Below are positions 45,336-53,770 of a stretch of DNA of 64,000 bases, piece by piece. Made by a program: the position numbers and the translations under genes. The notes beneath the pieces were generated by a model that had not been told where the DNA came from, did no database searches, and saw only the letters and a program-made list of their open reading frames with translations. The stretch comes from Bradyrhizobium sp. sBnM-33 (GTDB taxonomy: Bacteria; Pseudomonadota; Alphaproteobacteria; Rhizobiales; Xanthobacteraceae). How positions within the stretch are numbered: the stretch's first letter is position 1; each line of letters begins with the position of its first letter. The stretch covers positions 2,728,001-2,792,000 of the forward strand of contig NZ_CP136624.1 in NCBI RefSeq assembly GCF_032917945.1, given 5' to 3'.

Positions 45336-45500
45336 ATGGCAAGATCGTCAAAGCTCGTCGCGTCGAAGCGCGGCCGGGTACTCCTGGTGCGGCGGCGCCG
45401 CGACAAGCTTTGTATGTCTCCTGGCGGGCGCCGGCGCGGCCACGAAACGGCGGAGCAGTGCCTCTGGCGCGAGATCAAGGCGCCATTATGTGGCGTCGCA
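45336..45500 (+). pseudogene. Nudix hydrolase, N-terminal remnant
   Basis: From the ATG at 45336 one reads MARSSKLVASKRGRVLLVRR and RRDKLCMSPGGRRRGHETAE, then QCLWREIKAP. This is a Nudix hydrolase start with the box G-x5-E-x7-RE broken just before its EE pair. The rest of the protein is missing and the frame continues into unrelated sequence. Confidence 0.5.
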
Positions 45501-45738
45501 GGATTTAGGCAAGCGCGAGGCGGCGAGTTATTGTGCGTTTTCGTGTGCAACGTCGTGTTCGCAACATGTTGGCGGATACCAAACAAGTGCGGCTTTGGCT
45601 TTCGGAAGAGAAAGCACGCGCCACGCTTCGTTTTGCGTCCAGCTGCCCGCGCAGCGGTCCGTGCGCGGGAGCATTAGGCGCGATTGGCCCGGCTTTTGCT
45701 CCCTTGTTTGCCAACGGCGTGCGGCTCTCTGCTTTGTC

Positions 45739-45754
45739 GGGATCGGCCGTTGCA
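45739..45754 (+). promoter_or_regulatory. possible sigma-54 promoter before the second M16 operon
   Basis: GGGATCGGCCGTTGCA has the GG-N10-GC spacing of -24/-12 promoters, a perfect TTGCA at -12 and a weaker -24. It lies 35 bp before the start codon of the second M16 protease gene. Confidence 0.4.
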
Positions 45755-45788
45755 GAATGTGTATCTCGATGTGACCAAAGGCGATGCC

Positions 45789-47264
45789 ATGAAGAATTGG
45801 AGTTCCGTGACAACCAAGGTGCTAGGCACGGCCACTGTTGCAATGGCCTTGACGACACCCACCGCGCTGGCGGTCGAATACAAAGTCGAATACAAAAGGG
45901 ATAATAGCAGCAATCCTAGCCTCCGGGACGTTCCTGAAAACAGCAGCGTGCTTACCCAGATCACAGTCACCTCGGAACGACCAGCAAGCTTCACGCTTGC
46001 GAACGGCCTGCAGGTGGTGGTGATCCCCGATCATCGCAACCCGGTCGTGACTCATATGATTTGGTATAAGGTCGGCTCCGCCGATGAGACGCCGGGCAAA
46101 TCGGGGCTTGCGCATTTCTTCGAACACTTGATGAAAAAGGGCACAGCGAAGCATCCGCCCGGCGAGTTCTCCCAGACCGTGCTGCGCGTCGGCGGCAACC
46201 AGAACGCCTTCACCTCGATGGACTACACCAGCTATTACCAACGCGTGCCGCGCGAGCAGCTGACGAAGATGATGGAATTTGAGGCCGACCGCATGACCGG
46301 TCTCGTTCTCCAAGATGAGGACGTGCTGTCCGAACGCGATGTTGTGCTCGAAGAATTCAACATGCGCGTCGCCAACAATCCCGATGCGCGGCTCACCGAG
46401 CAGATGATGGCGGCGCTTTACCTCAACCACCCCTACGGCCGCCCCATTATCGGCTGGCGGCAGGAGATCGAAAAGCTCGACCGCGAGGACGCGCTCGCCT
46501 TCTACAGGCGCTTCTACACGCCGAGTAACGCGATCCTGATCATCGCCGGCGACGTCGATCCCAAGGACATCCGCACGATGGTGGAGAAAAATTTTGGCGA
46601 CATCCCTGCAGATCCTTTGATTCCTGCAAAACGCCTGCGGCCGCAGGAGCCGACGGCGGCGGCCCCGCGCACGGTGACGTTATCCGATCCGCGAGTCGAG
46701 CAGCCGACCCTACACCGCTATTATCTCGTGCCGTCGGCTCACACCGCGGCCGCCGGCGAGAGTCCTGCGCTTGACGTGCTCGCGCGATTGATGGGCGGCG
46801 GCGCCAATTCCCATCTCTATCGTTCGCTGGTGATCGACAAGCAGCTCGCGAGCAGCACGGGCGCGAACTACCAGCGCACCTCGCTCGATCCCTCGCGATT
46901 CATGATCTCTGTCACGCCGAAACCTGGTGTCGAATTCGCCCAGATCGAGGACGCGATCGACAAGGTGATCGCCGACCTCGCGCAAAATCCCGCGCGCGCC
47001 GAGGATCTCGAGCGCGTCAAGACCCAATTGATTGCGGAAGCCATCTACGCCCAGGATGACCAGGCGACGCTTGCGGGCTGGTATGGAAGCGCGCTCACCA
47101 CCGGGCTCAGCGTTGACGATATCCGAAGCTGGCCGGACCGCATCCGGGGCGTCACCCCCGAGCAGGTGCGCGAGGCCGCGCAAACATGGCTCGACAAGAA
47201 ACGCTCGGTGACCGGCTATCTGATCAAGGATTCTGCGCACAAACGCGAGGAGAAGCGCTCGTGA
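45789..47264 (+). CDS. zinc M16 protease subunit (copy 2)
   Basis: The 491-residue product starts MKNWSSVTTKVLGTATVAMA, a signal peptide ending ALA. It then has a unique ~30-residue insert (EYKVEYKRDNSSNPSLRDVP), followed by an M16 domain closely similar to that at 9831-11222. The zinc motif is HFFEH at residues 109-113 and the glutamate ligand lies in ERDVVLEEFN. MKKGT replaces the MFKGT that follows the motif in copy 1. The long upstream open frame from 45684 lacks a signal peptide, so 45789 is preferred. It overlaps the partner gene by four bases. Confidence 0.88.
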   Translation: MKNWSSVTTKVLGTATVAMALTTPTALAVEYKVEYKRDNSSNPSLRDVPENSSVLTQITVTSERPASFTLANGLQVVVIPDHRNPVVTHMIWYKVGSADETPGKSGLAHFFEHLMKKGTAKHPPGEFSQTVLRVGGNQNAFTSMDYTSYYQRVPREQLTKMMEFEADRMTGLVLQDEDVLSERDVVLEEFNMRVANNPDARLTEQMMAALYLNHPYGRPIIGWRQEIEKLDREDALAFYRRFYTPSNAILIIAGDVDPKDIRTMVEKNFGDIPADPLIPAKRLRPQEPTAAAPRTVTLSDPRVEQPTLHRYYLVPSAHTAAAGESPALDVLARLMGGGANSHLYRSLVIDKQLASSTGANYQRTSLDPSRFMISVTPKPGVEFAQIEDAIDKVIADLAQNPARAEDLERVKTQLIAEAIYAQDDQATLAGWYGSALTTGLSVDDIRSWPDRIRGVTPEQVREAAQTWLDKKRSVTGYLIKDSAHKREEKRS

Positions 47265-48685
47265 CCTGTTCCTTCACACGGCGTGCCGTCCTCGGTGGAG
47301 CCTCGCTCGCGATCGCGACGCCCGGCTCTGCACCATCGCTTGCCGCCACGAAAGTTCAGCGCCTGGTCTCCCCCGGCGGCATCGAAGCCTGGTTCATGCA
47401 CGACGCCACCGTCCCGCTGATCGCGATGGAATGCGCCTTCGGCGGCGGAGCGACCCAGGACCCCAACGACAAGCCCGGTGTCGGCCACATGGTTGCCGGC
47501 CTGCTCGATGAAGGGTCCGGCGATCTCGACTTCAAGACCTTTCACGAGCGGCTCGACCGCCGCGCCATTGAGCTGAGCTTTGACTCGACTCGCGATCAGT
47601 TTCGCGGCTCCTTGCGCATGCTCAAGGACAACAGGGACGAGGCCTTCGACCTGCTGCGAATGGCGCTGACCTCGCCGCGTCTCGATGCGGCCGATGTCGA
47701 ACGGATCCGTACCGCGGTGCTCGCGAAGCTTCGGCGTGACTCCACGAATCCTTCAACGCTCGCCAATCGCAAGTTCCTTGAAGTCGCCTTTAACGATCAT
47801 CCTTATGCTCGCCAGGCCGGAGGCACGGTCGAGAGCGTGCCGAAAATCGACGTCGCCGATCTGAAGGACTATGTCCGCCGCGTGATCGCGAAGGACACGC
47901 TCAAGATCGCGATGGTCGGTGACCTCGATCCAGAGAGCCTCGGAAAATTGCTCGACAAGGCCTTTGGCAGCCTGCCGGCCAAGGCGGAGTTGACACAGGT
48001 AGCCGACGTGGTCGCGGCAAAGCCGCCGCAGCGCGTCTTCATTCCGCTCGACGTGCCGCAGACCGTCGTGACCTTCGGCGGTCCCGGCGTCCGCCGCAGC
48101 GAGCCGGATTTCATGGCGGCCTATGTCGTCAACCACATCCTCGGCGGATTCGGACTATCGTCGCGGCTGTTCCGCGAAGTCCGCGACAAGCGCGGGCTCG
48201 CCTATTCCGTCCATGAGACGCTCTTGTGGATGGATCATTCCGCACTGTTCGTCGGCAATACCGGCACCCGCGCCGATCGCGCCGGCGAGACGGTGGAAGA
48301 GATCGAAAAGCAGGTTCGTCGCATGGCTGAGGAAGGCCCGACCCAGCAGGAACTCGATAATGCCAAGTCGTACCTGAAGGGCTCGCAGATGTTGGCGCTC
48401 GATACCTCGTCAAAGCTTGCGCGGGCGCTGCTGCAGTATCAGCTCGATAAGCTGCCGATCGACTATATCGAGAAGCACAGCGCGCTCGTCGATGCGGTGA
48501 CGCTGGAGGATGCCAGGAAGGCGGCGCAGCGGCTGTGGGGCCGGGGTCTGCTCAGCGTCATCGTCGGCCGCTCCCCACCGGCCCCAGCCCAGTCGACCAT
48601 CGCGCCATCGGCCACGACGCCGCCGCCAGCGGCAGTACAGCCAGGCGCCGCGCCATCCGCCGCAACGCCGGCAACACCCAATTAA
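47261..48685 (+). CDS. M16 peptidase-like subunit without zinc motif (copy 2)
   Basis: Translation starts at the GTG at 47261 (GTGA overlap with the protease stop). The 474-residue product has a Tat-like signal (MTCSFTRRAVLGGASLAI), then QRLVSPGGIEAWFMHDATVP and the partner-type M16 domains without HXXEH. It is closely similar to the product at 8473-9834 until near the end. There it gains an Ala/Pro/Thr-rich tail of about 40 residues (SATTPPPAAVQPGAAPSAAT). The overall gene arrangement is identical in both copies, so the pair was duplicated or acquired twice as a unit. Confidence 0.85.
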   Translation: MTCSFTRRAVLGGASLAIATPGSAPSLAATKVQRLVSPGGIEAWFMHDATVPLIAMECAFGGGATQDPNDKPGVGHMVAGLLDEGSGDLDFKTFHERLDRRAIELSFDSTRDQFRGSLRMLKDNRDEAFDLLRMALTSPRLDAADVERIRTAVLAKLRRDSTNPSTLANRKFLEVAFNDHPYARQAGGTVESVPKIDVADLKDYVRRVIAKDTLKIAMVGDLDPESLGKLLDKAFGSLPAKAELTQVADVVAAKPPQRVFIPLDVPQTVVTFGGPGVRRSEPDFMAAYVVNHILGGFGLSSRLFREVRDKRGLAYSVHETLLWMDHSALFVGNTGTRADRAGETVEEIEKQVRRMAEEGPTQQELDNAKSYLKGSQMLALDTSSKLARALLQYQLDKLPIDYIEKHSALVDAVTLEDARKAAQRLWGRGLLSVIVGRSPPAPAQSTIAPSATTPPPAAVQPGAAPSAATPATPN

Positions 48686-49075
48686 TTTTGTATTCGTGAG
48701 GTGACATGCGCTCTGAACTTCTTTTTTGCGGCCGAGACAGCTGCGGTCGCGGCAAGCGATGCCGTCAATGCGACGGAACGTACGCAGGAGGTGTTTTCAA
48801 AAACCTCTGCCGGTTGAGAACCGGAAGCTTGCGGGGATATCTGCGTCGTCTCAGCCAGGATGTCCTGGCCGCGCCGACTGCCTGACCAGATCTCTTAAAG
48901 TGACACATAATTAATTGACCGCGTACAATCATCTTGGCGCGAGGCCAACATAGCCAAGATAATCGACGCCGGCACAAAAGGGACACCGCCAAGTGCTCCT
49001 GCCATCGGCGGCATCCCAAAGGTCCGTTTTAGCGGGGAGGGCATGGCTCTGCCGCAAGCTGGGCTGTGGAAACGC
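48686..49075. other. no recognisable gene
   Basis: This is the convergent intergenic region between the M16 pair and the broken effector. No coding signal or clear hairpin is seen. Confidence 0.35.
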
Positions 49076-49905
49076 CTACCCGGTGGGGGAATCCTCACCC
49101 GAGTATCCAGGCCAGAGGCTAGGGTCAAGCGACGGGTTGAGACGAACAAAATCCTCTTCTCGCCATTCGGCTGTGTGGGGCACACCTAGGATAGAGAAAG
49201 TTGTCGGTGAGTCCTTGCTCGGCATGAGTCCGACGGTTCTTAGCATGTTGAGCTGGGCGTTCGATGCCGTTTGGGGACAGAAGACCCAGTACTCGTAGGC
49301 GCGACGTCCGTTTTCCATGACGAAGTTTCCGAGTTCCAGTGGCGCATCCCCCGTGGACGACGATGGCCCGGCTTGTGATGGCGCGGCATGCGATGGCCCG
49401 GCCTGTAACAGCCTGGGTTCGAGCTCCTCCCAAACCGGGTCCTTATCGGGGGCTTCCGCGAGCGACTGAGCAGGCGGCTGCTGCGAGCTGGGCTGCAGAA
49501 ACCGGTCGCCGGCGGCCGAGGATGGCTCGGCTTGCATTGGACCGGGTTCGACATTCTGCCAAATCAGATCCTGATCGAAATCTGGGGCTTCCGCCAGCGA
49601 TTGAGCAATCGTCTGCTGCGAGCTGGGCCGCAGCAAACTTTCGCCGGCGGCCGATAATGGCCCAGGGGGGCCGCAGCCGGCGTATGCAGATCATCGTCCC
49701 AACTCAAATGTGACGAATAGGGATGCTCGGCCTCCAAATATGGCGAATAGGCTTCCCCCTGCGGCACTGGCGACCACGCAGCATATGGCGGGGGACTGTC
49801 TTGCAACTCGCTCAGCTGGTGCTCAAAGCCCGTTGGATCCGCGGGCGTTGGCAGTGAGGCGGGCTGTGGGTCCGTGTTCAGTGGGTCGATTGAGTTGAAA
49901 TCCAT
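49076..49905 (-). pseudogene. repeat-bearing type III effector, frameshifted at a G run
   Basis: The gene starts MDFNSIDPLNTDPQPASLPT behind AGGAGG, with a tts box about 230 bp upstream. After HTPAAAPLG the frame is lost at a run of six G (49665-49670, plus strand). The next frame continues SAAGESLLRPSSQQTIAQSL and repeats a ~47-residue unit twice (SSQQ..AQSLAEAPD...W...EP...QA.PS). It then reads LGNFVMENGRRAYEYWVFCP, FSILGVPHTAEWREEDFVRL and ends at 49076. The layout recalls tts-box effectors of Bradyrhizobium with a repeated Pro/Ser-rich amino part and a missing enzymatic end. I cannot name the family; an Ulp1-like origin is possible. Confidence 0.6.
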
Positions 49906-50131
49906 CCTGTTCCTCCTTTGATACAGGGAGCGGCTCGAGCCCTTCTTTGAAGAAGGCCACTTGCATCGCGACTACGGAGAACAGCTGAGAACTCTCGCCT
50001 TGAGCTGTAGCCTCCAATCTGCCAGCAACAATGGCGCCAACCAGGTTTACGGCTATTCCGAGCATCGGGTGCCCCGACGTTGCATGAGGTGGATAGACGG
50101 CATCGCCGCCGAGACATCCGCGCTCTCATGC

Positions 50132-50159
50132 TAGGAGGGTGAGCTTTCGAGAAGCTGAC
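50132..50159 (-). promoter_or_regulatory. tts box of the broken effector
   Basis: On the minus strand CGTCAGCTTCTCGAAAGCTC followed by ACCCTCCTA equals the published consensus at every defined position. It lies 227 bp before the effector start codon. Confidence 0.9.
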
Positions 50160-50235
50160 GAGCATCAGAAGGATTCAAAATGAGCCAATGGAGACGGCAT
50201 TGACTTTCGCCGAAAGCTGCCGCGCATTCTAAATT

Positions 50236-50934
50236 TCATCTCTGGCCCGGCGCAGGCTCGCGCACGATGCTGTCCTGACGCGGCGCGTCGGAAGAATAGG
50301 GGGCTTCCGGTCGTCCATCGCGAACGACCGTGGTTGAGGAGCCACGAAATAACTTCAGCACCGATTCCCGCGACTGCTTTTCGACGGCAGCGTGCGGCCG
50401 CGCCTGCGCCTCCGCTACAAGGCCGTTGAGCGTTTGGTCTAAGAGCGCGATGAAGCGTGGTGGACCAGAAACTAGGACGAGGCCATCTCCTGGTGCCGGT
50501 CTCACAAGATAGCGCTCGTCGGAGATATTGAGTGCATCGAGGGCCGCTTTGAATGCATCGAAGCTGATCGGCTTCAACACAAGCAGACGACTTTGCGCCT
50601 CATTTGCAGCAGATACATACAGCACGAGCCCATCGTAGTACCATTGAAGATTGTAGAGATTGGTCAAACGGTCCAGGAACTCGCGCGGTGGCAGATCTGG
50701 CATGCGCCCGCGAATCCGACCCCTCACCTCCGCGCTGACGTTCACTCTGATATTGAGGTTGTTACCGAATTCCAGCAGTGCGGCAGACAGGTCCTGATCC
50801 AGAACCGTGTAGCTATAAGGTGCCGAAGGCAGCGAGAGCGGAGCCCCAAACGCCGTGAGTACCCCGGAGCAAAGGAAAACTCCTGCGCCCGCAACTCGGT
50901 TCAAAATGTTCAGGATCGTGCGTCGGCTTAGCAT
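50236..50934 (-). CDS. rhcC1: RhcC1, N-terminal half of the split secretin (NolW)
   Basis: The 232-residue product has a signal-like start (MLSRRTILNILNRVAGAGVF) and the secretin N0/N1 domains: YSYTVLDQDLSAALLEFGNN, LPPREFLDRLTNLYNLQWYY and VLKPISFDAFKAALDALNIS. The membrane-spanning secretin domain is absent. Rhizobial T3SSs use a split secretin with RhcC1 (NolW, about 234 residues) providing the periplasmic part. I chose the ATG at 50934 over a TTG nine codons upstream. It is divergent from nopB. Confidence 0.85.
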   Translation of the reverse strand: MLSRRTILNILNRVAGAGVFLCSGVLTAFGAPLSLPSAPYSYTVLDQDLSAALLEFGNNLNIRVNVSAEVRGRIRGRMPDLPPREFLDRLTNLYNLQWYYDGLVLYVSAANEAQSRLLVLKPISFDAFKAALDALNISDERYLVRPAPGDGLVLVSGPPRFIALLDQTLNGLVAEAQARPHAAVEKQSRESVLKLFRGSSTTVVRDGRPEAPYSSDAPRQDSIVREPAPGQR

Positions 50935-51029
50935 TCCCAAGTCCCTTCGGCCTGAGAACAAGTATTAAGACTTCGCCCAAATTGGAAGCCAAGCGTGATC
51001 TTTAAAATGGCCTTATGGCTCGCATGTTC

Positions 51030-51057
51030 GTCAGCTTGCGGTCAGCTGGCCTCTTTA
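51030..51057 (+). promoter_or_regulatory. tts box of the nopB-rhc operon
   Basis: GTCAGCTTGCGGTCAGCT is followed by GGCCTCTTTA. It lies 55 bp before nopB and drives the main apparatus operon. Confidence 0.8.
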
Positions 51058-51111
51058 CGGTATTGACCATCAATTCTTAACAAGGGCGATGTCTCATCGC
51101 AGCCCAAACCA

Positions 51112-51636
51112 ATGACACCTTCGATCACGCTAGGCGCTACGCCGATCTCTCTGAAGCCTAACGACGGTCTGTCCGGGCTCTGCCAGCCGGCAGCCATCGG
51201 CCAGCAGTGCCAGTTTCAGCAGACTCTTCTGCATGTCGCTTCGACATCAGACGCTGCCTCCTCAGTTACCGATAGAGCAGCGTCCGTTCCTGCGGTGTCA
51301 GAGGTTCAGCGTGCAGCAGTGCAGGCGAGCCCGCCTGGCGAGCGCGTGCTCCAGGCTCTCTCTTCGATGTATCGGAGCAATCCCATTCCTTCTGCAACGA
51401 GCGGCGGTGTGACCGCCATTTCGAAGACCGTTCAACCTGGGCCGGCCGCTCAGCCGCTTTCACGGTCGCAGCTAGTCGGGGCGAGCCCCGCGGGCAAGCC
51501 GGAAGGGGTGCTCGACTTCGACGCGATGGTTGCGGGTCTGCGGGACGTTTACAAGGGTGTCGTCGAGGTTTCGCTTGTGTCCAAGAGCACCAGCGCCGTC
51601 AGCTCATCTTTGAACAAATTGCTATCGGCGGGCTGA
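51112..51636 (+). CDS. nopB: NopB, extracellular T3SS component (NolB)
   Basis: The 174-residue product begins MTPSITLGATPISLKPNDGL and ends LVSKSTSAVSSSLNKLLSAG, the latter being the conserved NopB end. NopB is secreted, associates with the pilus and is needed for secretion of other Nops. It is the first gene of the operon, with rhcJ starting 6 bp after its stop. Size and position agree with NolB of other rhizobia (about 164 residues). Confidence 0.85.
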   Translation: MTPSITLGATPISLKPNDGLSGLCQPAAIGQQCQFQQTLLHVASTSDAASSVTDRAASVPAVSEVQRAAVQASPPGERVLQALSSMYRSNPIPSATSGGVTAISKTVQPGPAAQPLSRSQLVGASPAGKPEGVLDFDAMVAGLRDVYKGVVEVSLVSKSTSAVSSSLNKLLSAG

Positions 51637-51641
51637 GTTCG

Positions 51642-52508
51642 TTGACGTCTGCTTTCATCTATGGACAAAACGGCCATGCCCGCCTATCCGGTCAGTGGTT
51701 GCGTGTTTTTGCCGTGCTATCGCTTCTCCTCCCCTTGATTGGCTGTAAGGCCGATCTCTACACCAAAGTGCAGGAGCGCGAGGCCAATGAGATGCTTGCT
51801 CTCCTGCTTAGCAAGGGAGTCGATGCGGTCCGTGTTACTGCCAAGGACGGGACCAGCACGATCCAGGTCGAAGAGAAGCAGCTAGCCTTTTCGATTGAGC
51901 TGCTAAATCTCGAAGGGTTGCCGCGCCACCCTTTCAAGAACCTCGGCGAGGTGTTCAAAGGATCGGGCCTGGTTGCCTCGCCGATCGAGGAGCGCGCCCG
52001 CTACGTTTATGCCCTGAGCGAAGAATTGTCGCGCACGATTAGCGATATCGACGGCGTCATATCCGCGCGTGTCCACGTTGTTTTGCCAAAAAATGATCTA
52101 TTGCGCCAGGACACGATGCCGTCCTCAGCGTCGGTGTTCATTCGACATAACTCCAATGCAAAGCTCTCGCTCCTGCAACCGCAGATCAAGATGCTGGTCA
52201 CCAACAGCATCGAGGGCCTATCCTATGACAAGGTGGTGGTGGTCTTTGTGCCGGTTGAGCGGGCTCCGCTTGAGCAGCCTGCCCCGCGAGCTGCGTCCGC
52301 TCAGTCGACCAAATCCATTTCAGACCCGCTACTTGCGGCCGGTATCGGAGGGGGCGGCGCTGCGATTGGCCTTCTGTGCTACATATTCCTGGGCTCTCGT
52401 ATGCATCAGCGCGCCCAGCAGTCGCGCGCGCGATCCAGACTTGGCAACCGTTCGAACACGCCCGCTATCCCGCCTCCCGGTAAAAAGATCACCTCCGACA
52501 AGGCATAG
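51642..52508 (+). CDS. rhcJ: RhcJ, inner-ring lipoprotein (SctJ; NolT)
   Basis: The 288-residue protein has a lipoprotein signal with LIGC at about residues 32-35. It carries the YscJ/FliF ring domain (LYTKVQEREANEMLALLLSK, YALSEELSRTISDIDGVISA, RVHVVLPKNDLLRQ) and a carboxy-terminal membrane span (LLAAGIGGGGAAIGLLCYIF). It forms the inner-membrane ring together with RhcD. The start is a TTG at 51642. Confidence 0.93.
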   Translation: MTSAFIYGQNGHARLSGQWLRVFAVLSLLLPLIGCKADLYTKVQEREANEMLALLLSKGVDAVRVTAKDGTSTIQVEEKQLAFSIELLNLEGLPRHPFKNLGEVFKGSGLVASPIEERARYVYALSEELSRTISDIDGVISARVHVVLPKNDLLRQDTMPSSASVFIRHNSNAKLSLLQPQIKMLVTNSIEGLSYDKVVVVFVPVERAPLEQPAPRAASAQSTKSISDPLLAAGIGGGGAAIGLLCYIFLGSRMHQRAQQSRARSRLGNRSNTPAIPPPGKKITSDKA

Positions 52509-52518
52509 GAGTGCGCAG

Positions 52519-53157
52519 ATGCCCATACCGCTGCCATGCTCCGGTTCTCATACGATGTCCGAATCGACCTCTGAGGGGCTGCGCGAGCTTGCTGCCTCGA
52601 CCCATCTGACCCGATTTGCTGCCCGTCTTGACGGGCGGCTGTCGGCTTCGACTTTGGTCCGGCTACAGAAGAGCTCAAGGCTGCAGGTAAGACTTGCTGA
52701 AATGCTGCTTGGTAATGAAATGGACTCCAACGGCCGTAACTGGGGAACTGATCTTCTGCTCGGCCATGATCCGAATAGGGCTGCTTTGCTTGCCGGCAGT
52801 ATCTGGCATGCTGGCTCGCTCCTAAAGCTCGTCTCAAAGCAGCATCTCGCGATTCTGCTCGGGCGTATCGGGGCAGAAGCGCACGCTTTCGGTATCCGGA
52901 ACTTGGCCAGCGCGGTCGCAATCACCGCTACCGCTGATCCGGAGCAACTTTCGCAACAGATTGAACACGATGGCCATGCCTGCCTAGGTGCTTGGCTCGA
53001 CGAAGCCTCGGCACTTGATCGCACGCGCGTGCTGTTACGCTTGCCCATGGGCACTGCTGCCGAGAATCCAGCGGCCGAACACCGCAATGCCGCGGGCCCA
53101 GTGCTTTCCTTGGTGATAGCCCATTTGTCGAGGGAGACGCCACGGCATGACAGCTGA
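52519..53157 (+). CDS. nolU: NolU, T3SS operon protein (SctK-like)
   Basis: The 212-residue product starts after AGGAG and includes LRELAASTHLTRFAARLDGR, LLKLVSKQHLAILLGRIGAE and RVLLRLPMGTAAENPAAEHR. Its length equals that of NolU in NGR234. The position between rhcJ and nolV corresponds to SctK (the sorting-platform connector) in other systems. It overlaps nolV by 11 bp. A longer open frame extends upstream over rhcJ, but this is a shadow. Confidence 0.85.
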   Translation: MPIPLPCSGSHTMSESTSEGLRELAASTHLTRFAARLDGRLSASTLVRLQKSSRLQVRLAEMLLGNEMDSNGRNWGTDLLLGHDPNRAALLAGSIWHAGSLLKLVSKQHLAILLGRIGAEAHAFGIRNLASAVAITATADPEQLSQQIEHDGHACLGAWLDEASALDRTRVLLRLPMGTAAENPAAEHRNAAGPVLSLVIAHLSRETPRHDS

Positions 53158-53770
53158 TGACCCAGCGCCGCCGGTGGCCCCCGAGATACGGCCGCTCGGG
53201 CCTCTCATATCGGCGGCCGAGATCGGGATCTGGTGCGATGCCGTAGAGGCGCGCGCGGCTGCCGAGCGGCATCTGCAACGCGTTCGCGGCTGGGGACGGA
53301 CAGCTTATAAGCGGGAGCGGGCGCGCGGCTGTGCGGATGGCTTCAAGAGCGGCGCCGAGGAAATGTCTCGGCTGATTGCACAGGCTGCTTCCGCACTTGC
53401 GCAGCGAAAAGCCATTCTGGAGCAGGAGTTGCCGCAGCTCGTCATGGAGATCGTGAGCGATCTTCTGGGCGCGTTTGATCCAGGCGAGATGTTGGTGAGG
53501 ACCGTTCGTAACGCGATCGAGCAAAAATATGGTAGCGCGGAAATTTGCCTTCATGTCTCTCCTCTGAAAGCCGATGCGCTAGCGCGCGAGTTCGCTACGT
53601 GCGATGGACAGGAGGGCCGGCCGAAAGTGCGGGTTGCTCCGGATCCGGCTCTAACGACAGAGCAGTGCGTGTTGTGGAGCGAATTTGGCAATGTAGACAT
53701 TGGAGTTGCCGCGCAGCTGCGGGCTCTACGTCTTGGCCTGGGTTTGCCATCAAAGGAAGACGGGCCATGA
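53147..53770 (+). CDS. nolV: NolV, stator protein of the export ATPase (SctL)
   Basis: The 207-residue product has the helical core of SctL/FliH (FKSGAEEMSRLIAQAASALA, RKAILEQELPQLVMEIVSDL, VRTVRNAIEQKYG) and the carboxy-terminal SctL domain (CVLWSEFGNVDIGVAAQLRA). SctL dimers bind the ATPase RhcN and link it to the sorting platform. It overlaps rhcN by four bases (ATGA). Confidence 0.88.
   Translation: MTADDPAPPVAPEIRPLGPLISAAEIGIWCDAVEARAAAERHLQRVRGWGRTAYKRERARGCADGFKSGAEEMSRLIAQAASALAQRKAILEQELPQLVMEIVSDLLGAFDPGEMLVRTVRNAIEQKYGSAEICLHVSPLKADALAREFATCDGQEGRPKVRVAPDPALTTEQCVLWSEFGNVDIGVAAQLRALRLGLGLPSKEDGP

Noticed and set aside
52069..52518. Upstream extension of the nolU frame
   Set aside because: It overlaps rhcJ in another frame; the ATG at 52519 has a good ribosome site and gives the normal NolU length.
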